Assembly (NCBI RefSeq): GCF_040096225.1
Contig: NZ_JBBMFC010000011.1
Coordinates: 39,761 to 103,760 of the forward strand
Reading direction: 5' to 3'
Length of the DNA stretch: 64,000 bases
DNA from: Hominiventricola aquisgranensis
Lineage (GTDB): Bacteria > Bacillota > Clostridia > Lachnospirales > Lachnospiraceae
The position numbers and the translations under genes were made by a program. The notes beneath the pieces are model-generated. The model did no database searches. It was not told the DNA's origin and saw nothing but the letters and a program-made list of their open reading frames with translations. Below, piece after piece: positions 49,452 to 58,767 of the stretch. Each line of letters begins with the position of its first letter. The first letter of the stretch is position 1.

Positions 49452-51265
49452 CTTATCTGTCCATTTCCATAAATAATATATTTTCCAGAAGTCAGGGCAT
49501 CAAGTCCCATAGGGCCTCTTGCATGAAGCTTCTGGGTACTGATTCCTATCTCTGCCCCAAACCCGAATTCGTATCCGTCCGTAAAACGGGTGGACGCATT
49601 TACATAGACGGCTGCCGCATCGATCTCATTTAAAAACTTCTGCGCATTGGCATAGTCTTTTGTCACGATAGCCTCCGAATGTCCAGTATTGTAGCGATTG
49701 ATATGTGCGATTGCCTCATCAATATTTTTCACTGTCTTCACAGACAGGATATAATCCAGATACTCTCTGCCCCAGTCCTCTTCTGTTGCTTTCACAAGTC
49801 CTTCCGCAGCTGCACATGCTTTCTCATCACCACGCATCTCCACGTGTTTCTCATCCAGGCGCGCTTTCAGGCGTGGCAGGAATGCATCCACGATTTTTTC
49901 ATGGATCACAAGAGATTCACATGCGTTGCACACACCGATCCGCTGTGTCTTTGCATTGAAAATAATGTCAATTGCCATATCAAAATCGGCACTCTCATCC
50001 ACAAAAATATGGCAGTTGCCTGTGCCAGTCTCGATCACCGGTATCCGGCTGTTCTCTACCACACTGCGGATCAATCCGGCTCCGCCTCTGGGAATCAGTA
50101 CATCCACATACTGGTTCAGCTGCATAAATGCCTTGACTGTTTCGCGGCTGGTATCTTCGATCAGCTGCACTGCATCTTCCGGAATATCCTTCTCTGCCAG
50201 TGCTGTCCGGATGACCTTCGTGATTGCACAGTTGGACAGGAACGCATCACTGCCTCCCCTTAAGATTACCACATTTCCAGCCTTAAAGCACAGAGAAAAT
50301 GCATCTGCAGTCACATTTGGCCGGGACTCATAGATCATACCGATCACGCCAAGCGGCACTTTCTTCCATCCGATCATCAGACCATTGGGCCGCTGTTTCA
50401 TGGAAGTTACCTCTCCCACCGGATCCGGCAATGCAGCCACCTGACGAATACCTTCTGCCATGCCGGCGATCCGGTCTTTGGTCAGCATCAGACGGTCCAC
50501 CATGCCCGGCTCCATGCCATTCTCTTTAGCAATTTCCACATCTTTTGCATTTTTTCCAAGAATGTAATTCTGTTCCTTGATAAGCGCATCTGCTACATGA
50601 AGCAGCACTTCATTCTTCTTCGTCGTTCCCATGATCCGAAGAACCGGCTCTGCAGCTTTCGCCCGCCTTCCAATCTCTTCCAGAGTTCTTTCACTGGTCT
50701 CTTCCGGCCGGATGATCCGCTTTTCAGTCACCAGCATCTGCGGCAAAATATCATGTGCCTCAAATGGCACCTCCGGAAATACCTGAAACTCGAATGCCAG
50801 TGCAATATGTACGATGTCCGGATGCTTTTCCAGATATCTGTCATAGTAGCCACCGCCATACCCTACCCGGTGACAGTGTTCATCAAATGCCACACCTGGC
50901 ATCAACATCAGTCCATTCTCATCCTCACAGATGGGGCAGTCCATCTTCGGCTCCATGATGCCAAAGCTTCCTGGATCCAGATCATCCAGACTATTGATAT
51001 AATAATAATCCATGATACCGTCTCCATCCACACGGGGAGCAGCCACTTTTTTATGATCCTTCCATGCACGCTCCATCAGAAGACGGGTCTCAACCTCCCG
51101 CTTGGCATCCACATAGGCCAGCAACAGGTCTGTGTTCTGATACTGTGGCAGACTTACAAAGGTCTCCACGATCTTTTTGCTATTCTCATGGAGTGTCCCG
51201 AGTTCTGCCTCTGCTCTGCGCTTTTTGACTTCTGCCCTAATTTCCTTTTTTCCCATTTTTGTCAT
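49448..51265 (-). CDS. proA: 5-formyl-THF cyclo-ligase fused to gamma-glutamyl phosphate reductase
   Basis: A fusion of about 605 residues. Residues 1-190 are a MTHFS (5-formyltetrahydrofolate cyclo-ligase) with LMLMPGVAFDEHCHRVGYGG and GGYYDRYL. From about residue 200 follows a full ProA (gamma-glutamyl phosphate reductase, second step of proline synthesis) with VPLGVIGMIYESRPNVTADA, the catalytic cysteine in VCNACESLV, and the end GPMGLDALTSGKYII. The start is uncertain: ATG 51265 with GGTG upstream lies inside the DUF896 gene; GTG 51274 and ATG 51256 are alternatives. It is coupled to rsmD. ProB lies upstream with only the DUF896 gene between. Confidence 0.88.
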   Translation of the reverse strand: MTKMGKKEIRAEVKKRRAEAELGTLHENSKKIVETFVSLPQYQNTDLLLAYVDAKREVETRLLMERAWKDHKKVAAPRVDGDGIMDYYYINSLDDLDPGSFGIMEPKMDCPICEDENGLMLMPGVAFDEHCHRVGYGGGYYDRYLEKHPDIVHIALAFEFQVFPEVPFEAHDILPQMLVTEKRIIRPEETSERTLEEIGRRAKAAEPVLRIMGTTKKNEVLLHVADALIKEQNYILGKNAKDVEIAKENGMEPGMVDRLMLTKDRIAGMAEGIRQVAALPDPVGEVTSMKQRPNGLMIGWKKVPLGVIGMIYESRPNVTADAFSLCFKAGNVVILRGGSDAFLSNCAITKVIRTALAEKDIPEDAVQLIEDTSRETVKAFMQLNQYVDVLIPRGGAGLIRSVVENSRIPVIETGTGNCHIFVDESADFDMAIDIIFNAKTQRIGVCNACESLVIHEKIVDAFLPRLKARLDEKHVEMRGDEKACAAAEGLVKATEEDWGREYLDYILSVKTVKNIDEAIAHINRYNTGHSEAIVTKDYANAQKFLNEIDAAAVYVNASTRFTDGYEFGFGAEIGISTQKLHARGPMGLDALTSGKYIIYGNGQIR

Positions 51266-51467
51266 ATTTTTCACCCAGATTTACGATCTTGCCGTCATGT
51301 TCCAGAATATCAATATTGTCAAGCTGACTTCTCACATTCTCACGGATAGCTGCGAGAAATTCCTGTCTGAGAAGCTGCTGCTCCTTCTTTTCTTCTGCTG
51401 TCAGGCCTTCTGCCTTAGATTTGTGTGCCAGTTCATTGATTCTGGCTATCTTCTTATCATCCATCAT
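51237..51467 (-). CDS. DUF896 (YnzC-like) small protein
   Basis: A 76-residue protein of the DUF896 family: the start MMDDKKIARINELAHKSKAE and the KKEQQLLRQEFLAAIRENVRSQLDNI core are diagnostic. The Bacillus member YnzC is a small helical-hairpin protein linked to the SOS-regulated yneA-yneB-ynzC operon, but the role is unknown. It overlaps the start of the MTHFS-ProA gene and follows proB by 26 bases, so it belongs to the proline operon transcript here. Confidence 0.9.
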   Translation of the reverse strand: MMDDKKIARINELAHKSKAEGLTAEEKKEQQLLRQEFLAAIRENVRSQLDNIDILEHDGKIVNLGEKYDKNGKKGN

Positions 51468-51493
51468 CCTGATTGTCTCTCCTTTATTTGTCC

Positions 51494-52348
51494 CTATACG
51501 GATGGCTCATCCAGATAGTCGATCAGATAAAAATCTTCCGTACGATTCTCTTTGAACAGCGTTCCAACCGGTTCTCCATCCATGATCCGATGGATCACAC
51601 CCATATCTGCTCCGTTGGCGATGACCATATCCGCTCCGGCAGAGGTGGCCAGCTTCGCCGCCTTCAGTTTGGTTGACATTCCTCCGGTTCCCACATCACT
51701 GACAGAACCCTTACCCATCTTCTCAAAATGCTGATCCACATGATCCACATAATCAATAAACTTTGCATCCGGGTTCTTATTCGGGTCATCCGTAAACAGT
51801 CCGTCAATATCTGACAGAAGAATTAAAAGATCCGCCTGTACCAGCGCTGCAACTACCGCAGACAGGGTATCATTGTCACCAAACTGGATCTCGTACGTAG
51901 AGATCGTATCATTCTCATTTACAATAGGAATGGCTCCCATATGGAGCAATGTATCAAAGGTATTCCGGGCATTGATCCTGTTCTCCCCATTCACCAGCGT
52001 ATTCTTGGTCATCAGAACCTGTGATGCGATCTGGTTGTACTCCATGAAAAATTTCTGATACATCATCATCAGTCTTGCTTGTCCTATGGATGCACATGCC
52101 TGCTTTACTGACAACTGTGAGGGGCGGTCCTTCATACCGATGGTCTTGCGTCCCACTGCGATCGCTCCTGAGCTTACCAGAATCACTTCCTTGCCTCGAT
52201 TGTGAAGATCTGTCAGTTCCCGTACCAGCTTCTCCATTTTGATCAGGTCAATGGAACCTGTCTCTGCATGTGTCAGGGACGAAGATCCTACTTTGACTAC
52301 GATCCTTTTTTTATCTTTCAATCGTTCTCTTAATGTCTGATTGTCCAT
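51494..52348 (-). CDS. proB: Glutamate 5-kinase, short form without PUA domain
   Basis: A 284-residue glutamate 5-kinase, the first step of proline synthesis. ATG 52348 (MDNQTLRERLKDKKRIVVKV) is used; codons upstream lie in the promoter region. Motifs include VVKVGSSSLT, VSSGAIAVGRKTI, INARNTF, NENDTIS and DVGTGGMSTKLKAA. It lacks the C-terminal PUA domain found in E. coli ProB (367 residues), as do some Firmicutes enzymes. It precedes DUF896 and the ProA fusion. A perfect 18-bp palindrome lies 26 bases upstream. Confidence 0.94.
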   Translation of the reverse strand: MDNQTLRERLKDKKRIVVKVGSSSLTHAETGSIDLIKMEKLVRELTDLHNRGKEVILVSSGAIAVGRKTIGMKDRPSQLSVKQACASIGQARLMMMYQKFFMEYNQIASQVLMTKNTLVNGENRINARNTFDTLLHMGAIPIVNENDTISTYEIQFGDNDTLSAVVAALVQADLLILLSDIDGLFTDDPNKNPDAKFIDYVDHVDQHFEKMGKGSVSDVGTGGMSTKLKAAKLATSAGADMVIANGADMGVIHRIMDGEPVGTLFKENRTEDFYLIDYLDEPSV

Positions 52349-52373
52349 ATTGTTGTCTCTCTTCCCATATATA

Positions 52374-52391
52374 GAATGTGTATACACATTC
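52374..52391. promoter_or_regulatory. Perfect 18-bp palindrome upstream of proB
   Basis: GAATGTGTATACACATTC is a perfect palindrome located 26 bases upstream of the proB start in an 83-base intergenic stretch. This is the size and position of a dimeric repressor operator. Confidence 0.45.
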
Positions 52392-52431
52392 CTACGGTTT
52401 AATTTACAACATCTCGGGCTTGTTGACAATG

Positions 52432-52842
52432 CTAACTTGTATAATTTTCAAGAAAATTGTATAGTTCTTCTTCATTTTTAATGTATTTTCCATGTTGGAC
52501 TTCCTTTTGCACGTCTTCTGGCAGAACTTCCATGATCACATCCGTATATTCGTAGATTTCCCGTTCAGGGAGCTGGTAGACAGCCACATAATCATTGTGA
52601 TCTACCAGCAGAAATTCATACTGATCTGAAGAATCCACTCCTGTCTCTTCCGCTGTCGGTACTTTCTCGGCCACAGATTCGCCTGTCTCTCCCTTTGCCG
52701 GAACCATCTCCACCAGTTCAGTGCCTTTCTGTTCCTCTGGCGGTGTGGCACTCTTTCTGCCTGATACAAATACCATGGCGATCAACGCAGCCACAACGAC
52801 TGCTGTGATCACCGTCGTCCACATCATTTTTCTCGACATCAT
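52432..52842 (-). CDS. Single-helix membrane protein of unknown function
   Basis: A 136-residue protein: ATG 52842 (MMSRKMMWTTVITAVVVAAL) follows AAGGAGG, better than an ATG six codons upstream. One membrane helix is at about residues 8-29. Then come a Glu/Pro/Thr-rich linker and a C-terminal domain (YEFLLVDHNDYVAVYQLPER and EIYEYTDVIMEVLPEDVQKE) resembling the small BOF/processing-type extracytoplasmic domain seen next to spoVB-like genes in Clostridia. It lies between the SpoVB-like gene and proB, so a sporulation or envelope role is possible. Confidence 0.7.
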   Translation of the reverse strand: MMSRKMMWTTVITAVVVAALIAMVFVSGRKSATPPEEQKGTELVEMVPAKGETGESVAEKVPTAEETGVDSSDQYEFLLVDHNDYVAVYQLPEREIYEYTDVIMEVLPEDVQKEVQHGKYIKNEEELYNFLENYTS

Positions 52843-52890
52843 AAAACCTCCTTTTTCCATATAGTATGAACTGGAAAAAAGAGGTTTATT

Positions 52891-54543
52891 CTACATCAGA
52901 TGAAGCTTTTTCACAATTCTGACCAGTGTACGGCCTTTCGGAAAGCCAAGCAGTTCCTCTTCCGTCAGACCTTTCAATACCAGCAAAGCAACTCCATAGA
53001 CGATCACGGCTGCAATACATGCTGCCAGAACAGAGATTGCATTGCTCTTACACAGTACATACAAGCCATGATAAACTCCGAATGCGGCCGCTCCCATCAG
53101 GGCAGATGCCAGGAGAGGCACGAAAAAGGTTCTTCGTACTTCCTGCCGATAGCGCATATATTTTGCGATAGATCTGGAGTTCAGTACGCACATCAGGAAT
53201 GCAAAGAAAATATTTGCCCAGACCACTGCATGAATGTTCATACCGGTCATTACCAGCACTACCAGCAGCACCACATGGATGGCCAGGGAGATGGCTGCAT
53301 GGATCACCGGCAGACGCATCTTGTCCATTCCCTGTAAAATACCATTGGTCAGTGTGGACATTCCGTATAAGACAACGGAAATGCTTCCTGTCTGCAGCAG
53401 CAATGCAGAGATACTTAAATGATCTTTTGTTCCAAAGAGAAGCTGAAGAATCGGAGATGCCAGTACAGACAGACCCACTGCACAGGGAATACAGATCACC
53501 ATCACAAAACGGATGGCATTCTCTGTCTTTTTACGCATTTCTCTTCTGTCCTTTGCCACTCTGGCTCTGGTCAGCGCAGGGATCGTGGAAGATGCCATGG
53601 CTGATGCCACTGCAATTGGCACATTCGTCAGCAGCTTATACTCACCGCTGTAAATACCCCACAGTTCATCGATAGCCATCGACTCATAATTCTTATAGGC
53701 CATCAAGTGTTTGAAAATACCTTGATCAATGATGCCGCTGATATTGTAAACAGCGGTACTTAAAATAACCGGAAGGATCGTTACGATCAGAAGCCCGTAA
53801 ATCTCCCATACGGACTCCGTCTCTCCATGCCTGTCTAAAGCTACTCTGCGGCTCATGACCCGCTGATAGACCAACAGAATGAAGATCAGGAATATGAGAC
53901 CTACAAATGCACCTGCTCCGGTTCCCAACGTACTTCCTGCCGCACCGTAAGCGTAAGCAGCTGTCTCAGTTCCCAGAAGATGATCGATCTTCAGTCCATA
54001 GTGGAACAACATCCATGCAGCTCCAATGCTGACAGCTGCATTGACCACCTGCTCCACGATCTGGGAGACTGCAGTAGGAACCATACTTCCCAGACCCTGA
54101 AAATATCCTCTTAAGCACCCCATCAGGGCAACCACAAGGATCGTCGGTGCCAGCACCTGCAGGGCCAGCTTACTCTCAGGTGTATTTACCAGTACATCAC
54201 TGAAAAATCCGGCTCCGAAATATACCAGAAGAGATGCAATACCGCCGGATACCAGCGCAAACACCAGCGTACATCTGAAAATCTTATATGCACTCTTTGC
54301 CTGTCCTGCTGCCAGTCTTGCTGATACCAGCTTGGAGACTGCCAGTGGAAGACTGAAGGATGAGATCAGCAGCATCATAGAATAGACTTCATATGCGGCT
54401 GAATAGTAACTGTTTCCTATGGGACCCAGGATTCTTGTAACAGGGATCCGATAGACCATTCCGATAATACGCACCAGAATAGATGCAGCGGCCAGAATAC
54501 CTCCCTGCACGATATAATTGGATTTTTTATTGCTGTTACCCAT
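52891..54543 (-). CDS. SpoVB-like polysaccharide flippase (MOP superfamily)
   Basis: A 550-residue, 14-helix MOP flippase resembling SpoVB/YtgP: SNYIVQGGILAAASILVRII and GMVYRIPVTRILGPIGNSYY at the start are diagnostic, and ETAAYAYGAAGSTLGTGAGA is another family block. These proteins flip lipid II-like precursors for spore cortex or envelope polymers. The start has good spacing to a ribosome binding site. It follows ybeY by 21 bases in the sporulation/housekeeping operon. Confidence 0.92.
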   Translation of the reverse strand: MGNSNKKSNYIVQGGILAAASILVRIIGMVYRIPVTRILGPIGNSYYSAAYEVYSMMLLISSFSLPLAVSKLVSARLAAGQAKSAYKIFRCTLVFALVSGGIASLLVYFGAGFFSDVLVNTPESKLALQVLAPTILVVALMGCLRGYFQGLGSMVPTAVSQIVEQVVNAAVSIGAAWMLFHYGLKIDHLLGTETAAYAYGAAGSTLGTGAGAFVGLIFLIFILLVYQRVMSRRVALDRHGETESVWEIYGLLIVTILPVILSTAVYNISGIIDQGIFKHLMAYKNYESMAIDELWGIYSGEYKLLTNVPIAVASAMASSTIPALTRARVAKDRREMRKKTENAIRFVMVICIPCAVGLSVLASPILQLLFGTKDHLSISALLLQTGSISVVLYGMSTLTNGILQGMDKMRLPVIHAAISLAIHVVLLVVLVMTGMNIHAVVWANIFFAFLMCVLNSRSIAKYMRYRQEVRRTFFVPLLASALMGAAAFGVYHGLYVLCKSNAISVLAACIAAVIVYGVALLVLKGLTEEELLGFPKGRTLVRIVKKLHLM

Positions 54544-54564
54544 ATTTTTCCTCTTATCTTCGTA

Positions 54565-55065
54565 TTAATCCCTTGTAATTCCAAGGTGCTCCAGAACAGC
54601 CGACTGTCTGGATTCCATATCCTTTGCTTCCTCCGGTGTCATATGGTCATAGCCAAGAAGATGAAGCATGCTGTGTGCCACCAGAAATGCAAACTCCCGA
54701 CGCACACTGTGATTGTATTTTTCTGCCTGTTCCTTTACTTTGTCAAGTGAGATCACAATATCTCCAAGGAACAGTTCTCCCGTATCCGGGTCAAAGCAAT
54801 CCATCTCATGTTCTTCTGCCCAGGAAAAATCAGCCGGAGACTCATATTCCACCTGTGGAAATGATAAGACATCCGTAGGCCTGTCCACTTCCCGGTATTC
54901 CATATTCATCCGGTGGATCTCCGGGTCAGAGGTCAGAAGAAGATTCACCTGTGCCTCATAAGGGCAGCCTTCCTCCTCCAGTACCTGATTGATCACTTCG
55001 GTTGCTGTCTTTTCATAGTCAAAACCAAGGTCAAGACCGTACTCGTCTTCCAGATCTAGTGTCAT
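54565..55065 (-). CDS. ybeY: YbeY, endoribonuclease for rRNA maturation
   Basis: A 166-residue YbeY with the zinc motif HSMLHLLGYDH. It processes the 16S rRNA 3' end and takes part in 70S quality control. ATG 55065 (MTLDLEDEYGLDLGFDYEKT) has a GGAG-containing ribosome binding site and is used instead of an upstream start in the phoH gene. It overlaps the phoH gene by 35 bases in a different frame, as is common for this pair. Confidence 0.94.
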   Translation of the reverse strand: MTLDLEDEYGLDLGFDYEKTATEVINQVLEEEGCPYEAQVNLLLTSDPEIHRMNMEYREVDRPTDVLSFPQVEYESPADFSWAEEHEMDCFDPDTGELFLGDIVISLDKVKEQAEKYNHSVRREFAFLVAHSMLHLLGYDHMTPEEAKDMESRQSAVLEHLGITRD

Positions 55066-56041
55066 GGTTCTCCTTTCTCCGCACTGTTTTCTTCTCATAT
55101 TCTTCATAAGCGGTTACAATCTTCTGTACCAGAGGATGACGGACAACGTCTCTGCTGGTCAGACGACAGAAGCTGATTCCTTCTACTTTTCCAAGCACCT
55201 TCTGTGCCACATCAAGTCCTGATTTCACATCCGGTGCCAGATCCTTCTGGGTCTCATCACCAGTGATGACTACTTTGGATCCGAATCCCACACGGGTCAG
55301 AAACATCTTCATCTGCGCCTGAGTGGTATTCTGTGCCTCATCCAGAATAATAAATGCATTGTCGAGAGTACGTCCTCTCATATATGCCAGCGGTGCTACT
55401 TCGATCAGACCCTTTTCCATATTTTTCTGAAAACTGTCTGCTCCCATGATCTGATACAGGGCATCGTACAGTGGACGCAGATACGGGTCTACCTTGCTCT
55501 GCAGATCTCCCGGAAGGAATCCAAGCTTCTCTCCTGCTTCAATTGCCGGACGGGTAAGAATGATCCTCTCTACCTCATTCGCCTTAAATGCGGTGATCGC
55601 CATAGCCATGGCAAGATAAGTCTTACCGGTTCCTGCAGGTCCGATACCAAAGGTGATCATATCTTTGCGGATTGCATCCACATAAGCTTTCTGTCCCAGG
55701 GTCTTAGGCTTGATGGCTTTGCCGCTGATGGTGTGGCAGATCAGGTCACTGTCGATCTCCAGCAGTGCCCCTTCCTTCTTCTCCATAGCCAGAGACAATG
55801 CATAATTCACATTCTGCTCTGTGATCTCACTGCCTCTTCTGGACAGCTCCAGAAGCTCCAACAGCACCTGCTTTGCACTCTCTACCTGTGCTTCGTTACC
55901 GATCAGCTTCACTCCGCCGTCTCTGGAGACAACGGTTACGCCGATGGTTCTCTCTATTTTTTTCAAATACGCATCAAACTGTCCGTACACGTTCTGTACA
56001 TGCTCAGACGGAATGTCAAAAAGTTCATTTTCCAGTGTCAC
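55031..56041 (-). CDS. phoH: PhoH-like ATPase
   Basis: A 336-residue PhoH-family P-loop ATPase, usually next to ybeY and thought to act in RNA metabolism. Walker A is FGIGPAGTGKTYLAMAMAIT; other motifs include IILTRPAIEAGEKLGFLPGD, FIILDEAQNTTQAQMKMFLT and VVITGDETQ. A short KH-like N-terminus precedes it. It begins immediately after yqfD and its end overlaps ybeY. Confidence 0.95.
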   Translation of the reverse strand: MTLENELFDIPSEHVQNVYGQFDAYLKKIERTIGVTVVSRDGGVKLIGNEAQVESAKQVLLELLELSRRGSEITEQNVNYALSLAMEKKEGALLEIDSDLICHTISGKAIKPKTLGQKAYVDAIRKDMITFGIGPAGTGKTYLAMAMAITAFKANEVERIILTRPAIEAGEKLGFLPGDLQSKVDPYLRPLYDALYQIMGADSFQKNMEKGLIEVAPLAYMRGRTLDNAFIILDEAQNTTQAQMKMFLTRVGFGSKVVITGDETQKDLAPDVKSGLDVAQKVLGKVEGISFCRLTSRDVVRHPLVQKIVTAYEEYEKKTVRRKENHDTRSGRRVRS

Positions 56042-57289
56042 TTATGTCTGTTCCCTTTCTTCTTCCAAATGCTGATCGTTCTCCTCTTGGATTTCGATCA
56101 CAGGCTTCTGTGTACGGACTGCCTCTTCTTCCACCAGAAGGCTTCCTCTTGCTGTACACACTTGCCCATTAACTTCTATTTTAACACCATTTTCAATAAT
56201 TTGAAGTCCTTTTATCTTTATTTTTTCAAAAAAGAGCTGCAGCTCCTGTTCTGCTCTCTGTTTTGCTTCTTGTTCTGTGTAGATGGCCTCCCTGGGAATA
56301 TACTCTTTTATAGTACGAATCCCAACCGTGACCGGCAGATAGAAGTTTTCCGTGATTCTCAGCGGAACCTCGCTGGTCAGCAGATCCTGATATTCATAAT
56401 CTACTTTTGTAACACCAACGGTGATCCGTCGATTTCCCAGGATCAGATACAATGCCCGCTTCCGCCTGCCTGTATACTCCTTTTTCACATAATCCATCGG
56501 GAATGATGCCTCATAAGACTGACGGTACTGGATCTTAACATCCGCATCCGCATGCACCAGATGGGTCTGCGCCACCATTCCCTCATCGTTCATGACCTCC
56601 ACCTGACTTTTCACCAGCAGATCTCCTGCCTGCACCTGGTCTCCTTCATGAACCACCGGTGTTCCGGCACGGACGATCATGGATATGATCTGTCCACTCT
56701 TTGCAGCCACCAGATCCGCAGGTTCCTTCTCGTCCACCAGTGAAAAGCTGGCATCCTCATTTTCCTTCATGTGTACGATCAGCCTGGTTCCTTTCACCTC
56801 TGCCGATATCCATGTAACCTCTGTAAAATGTTCTCTCAGCTTCTTCTCCAGCTCTTCCCCATGAATCTGCCGTTTGAGCATGCCATGGGTGATGCCTTCC
56901 TCCTGCAGATAGCTTAAGACTACCTGTGTGCTCAGGGATTCATTTCCTTCTATATGGATATTCCAGATGAACAAAGACATTACATACAGAAGGACCATAC
57001 AGAAAAAAGCACCGGCTGCAAACAATTTTCGCCTCCGGTACTTCCACAGTAAAAACGGAAGTCCATGCCTCTCCAGAATGACAACTTTGGTCTGTGTCTT
57101 TCTGACCAGCGGCCGCACCTTCCGAAATGCAGCAATACTCATACACATTTCATATTCTGTTCCGGTACTTCTAAGTCCCCACAACACGATTTTATGATGA
57201 CAGCACAGATTCAGAAACCGTTCCGGTGAATAACCAGACAAGTGAACGACTACATACCCTTTGAGAAATTTTAATACAGATGTCAGCAA
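56042..57289 (-). CDS. yqfD: Sporulation protein YqfD
   Basis: A 415-residue YqfD-family stage IV sporulation-associated protein. The N-terminal cytoplasmic part (FLKGYVVVHLSGYSPERFLN) precedes a membrane helix at about residues 91-111. The large extracytoplasmic part has the family motif IEGNESLSTQVVLSYLQEEG. It overlaps yqfC by seven bases and abuts phoH, so all are one operon. The precise role in spores is unclear. Confidence 0.93.
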   Translation of the reverse strand: MLTSVLKFLKGYVVVHLSGYSPERFLNLCCHHKIVLWGLRSTGTEYEMCMSIAAFRKVRPLVRKTQTKVVILERHGLPFLLWKYRRRKLFAAGAFFCMVLLYVMSLFIWNIHIEGNESLSTQVVLSYLQEEGITHGMLKRQIHGEELEKKLREHFTEVTWISAEVKGTRLIVHMKENEDASFSLVDEKEPADLVAAKSGQIISMIVRAGTPVVHEGDQVQAGDLLVKSQVEVMNDEGMVAQTHLVHADADVKIQYRQSYEASFPMDYVKKEYTGRRKRALYLILGNRRITVGVTKVDYEYQDLLTSEVPLRITENFYLPVTVGIRTIKEYIPREAIYTEQEAKQRAEQELQLFFEKIKIKGLQIIENGVKIEVNGQVCTARGSLLVEEEAVRTQKPVIEIQEENDQHLEEEREQT

Positions 57290-57543
57290 TAACGGATCTC
57301 TCCTATCTGCCCCGATATTTTCATCTCATCTTCTGTATAATAGTCAATATGTAACTGTTCTCCGCACAACGTCATCTGGCAGGTCTTGGTCTGCAGCCGG
57401 ATCCGTTGCTCTGTATATTCGATGATTCCTCTATAATTCTCTATGTAAGCTTCACTATGTCCTGTAACCGTCAGCACTGCGGCTCCCATGACCAGATCCT
57501 TAGGAAGCTTCAATTTTTCAGCCATCCGTTCGCGAAATTTCAT
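57283..57543 (-). CDS. yqfC: Sporulation protein YqfC
   Basis: An 86-residue YqfC: MKFRERMAEKLKLPKDLVMG is diagnostic, as is GHSEAYIENYRGIIEYTEQR. It is a sigma-E-type sporulation protein in Bacillus and usually precedes yqfD. It overlaps yqfD by seven bases here. This is the first gene of the yqfC-yqfD-phoH-ybeY operon. Confidence 0.93.
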   Translation of the reverse strand: MKFRERMAEKLKLPKDLVMGAAVLTVTGHSEAYIENYRGIIEYTEQRIRLQTKTCQMTLCGEQLHIDYYTEDEMKISGQIGEIRYC

Positions 57544-57600
57544 GAGGCACTCCCGTCCGGCGGTTTTTAGATATTATATGCAGGCATTTCAGCAATCATG

Positions 57601-58134
57601 TCATCGGTATAACAGGAGACTGAACCAGGTCACCACATTTGCACCATTCATAAAGGAAATGCCGTATTTTTCTGCCAGATCTGTCACAAGGATTCCGTAG
57701 CTTTCAATACATGGAAACATCTTCTCCGGGTGACGGCAGGGTGCATCCGGATAGGCACATTTTTTACAGATGGCACAGGACTCCGTAGACAACACCTGCA
57801 TCGCTTCTGTCTGTTCTGCAAACAGATCCCGTACCTGACGGGTGATCTTCTCATGCTCCATACGAGTAGCCAGTGTCTCCTCCATATTTGCAATATCATT
57901 GACCTCGGCAATGGTCGTAAAAATAAAACCACCCGTATACTGGCTGCACCGTTTCTTGCATTCTTCCACCGTTCCTACCGCTGGCGGACAGGACCAGGAT
58001 TTGCCATACTGGGGACATTCTGTCTTACAGATGTAACGAACCTGATCCAGAAATGTAATATCTGCTATATTGATAAATGCATATTCACATACAGGGAACT
58101 GTGTCAGTCCCTCTTCTATTTTCTCCTGATTCAT
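57601..58134 (-). CDS. DUF2284 cysteine-rich metal-binding protein
   Basis: A 177-residue DUF2284 protein rich in cysteine: YICKTECPQYGKSWSCPPAV and CKKRCSQYTGG at the N-terminus, then SCAICKKCAYPDAPCRHPEK and PCIESYGI. The pattern suggests one or two Fe-S or Zn sites. DUF2284 members are common in anaerobes, and their role is not settled to my knowledge. It stands alone between yqfC and the Lrp-type gene; 19 bases separate it from the Lrp gene, so it could be in that operon. Confidence 0.88.
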   Translation of the reverse strand: MNQEKIEEGLTQFPVCEYAFINIADITFLDQVRYICKTECPQYGKSWSCPPAVGTVEECKKRCSQYTGGFIFTTIAEVNDIANMEETLATRMEHEKITRQVRDLFAEQTEAMQVLSTESCAICKKCAYPDAPCRHPEKMFPCIESYGILVTDLAEKYGISFMNGANVVTWFSLLLYR

Positions 58135-58153
58135 GGTAATTCCTCTTTCACGC

Positions 58154-58612
58154 TTATAAGCGAAGACTTTTGATGTCCTTTACTCTGGATAAAATGATAT
58201 TTGTGCTGCACTCCAGCACGCCGGGAAGATGATCCATCGTTCCATGAAGAAGCTGTTCCAGTTCTTCCTGAGAGGGACTGACTGCATGTACGTGAAGCCG
58301 GCTTTTCCCTGTCACACGATAAATCTGTGTAACGGTGTCATTTTTTTCCAATATGGAGATCACTTCTTCCAGTGTATCCGGCACGGTCTCAATTTCAAAA
58401 TAACAGGAAATCGCACCACTGATTTTCTGTGGATTAATGATCGTTGTGTATTCCTCAATGATTCCTTTCTTTTCCAGTGCCTGTACCCGCATCTTCACCG
58501 CAACTCTCGAGATTCCAACCTGCTGTCCGATCTCCGAATACGGCATCCTTGCATTCTGAATTAAACACCTTATGATCTTCTGATCAAGATCATCCAGTCC
58601 ATCTAAAAACAT
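58154..58612 (-). CDS. Lrp/AsnC-family transcription regulator
   Basis: A 152-residue Lrp/AsnC regulator. The N-terminal winged HTH is LDDLDQKIIRCLIQNARMPY and SEIGQQVGISRVAVKMRVQA; the C-terminal RAM domain includes the amino acid-binding face (NDTVTQIYRVTGKSRLHVHA). It is divergent from a MATE exporter gene, with which it may share the 155-base control region. The ligand is not predictable. Confidence 0.92.
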   Translation of the reverse strand: MFLDGLDDLDQKIIRCLIQNARMPYSEIGQQVGISRVAVKMRVQALEKKGIIEEYTTIINPQKISGAISCYFEIETVPDTLEEVISILEKNDTVTQIYRVTGKSRLHVHAVSPSQEELEQLLHGTMDHLPGVLECSTNIILSRVKDIKSLRL

Positions 58613-58683
58613 CCTTCAGACCTCCTGCTTTTATCTATTCATTATAGCCCTGTCATTTCTCTTCCGTCAACCAGATGAAAGGA

Positions 58684-58712
58684 TTGACGTCTCTTTCATT
58701 TCATTCTATACT
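58684..58712 (+). promoter_or_regulatory. Promoter of the plus-strand MATE gene
   Basis: TTGACG (58684-58689) and TATACT (58707-58712) are 17 bases apart, 56 bases before the MATE start and inside the region shared with the divergent Lrp gene. Confidence 0.55.
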
Positions 58713-58767
58713 ATAATTACATTTGTTAATTTATATATTACGTTTCGATAGTAAAGGGATAATAATT

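Noticed and set aside
50597..51349. 250-residue plus-strand open frame
   Set aside because: It is a shadow of the MTHFS-ProA fusion and DUF896 gene; composition and motifs do not support coding.
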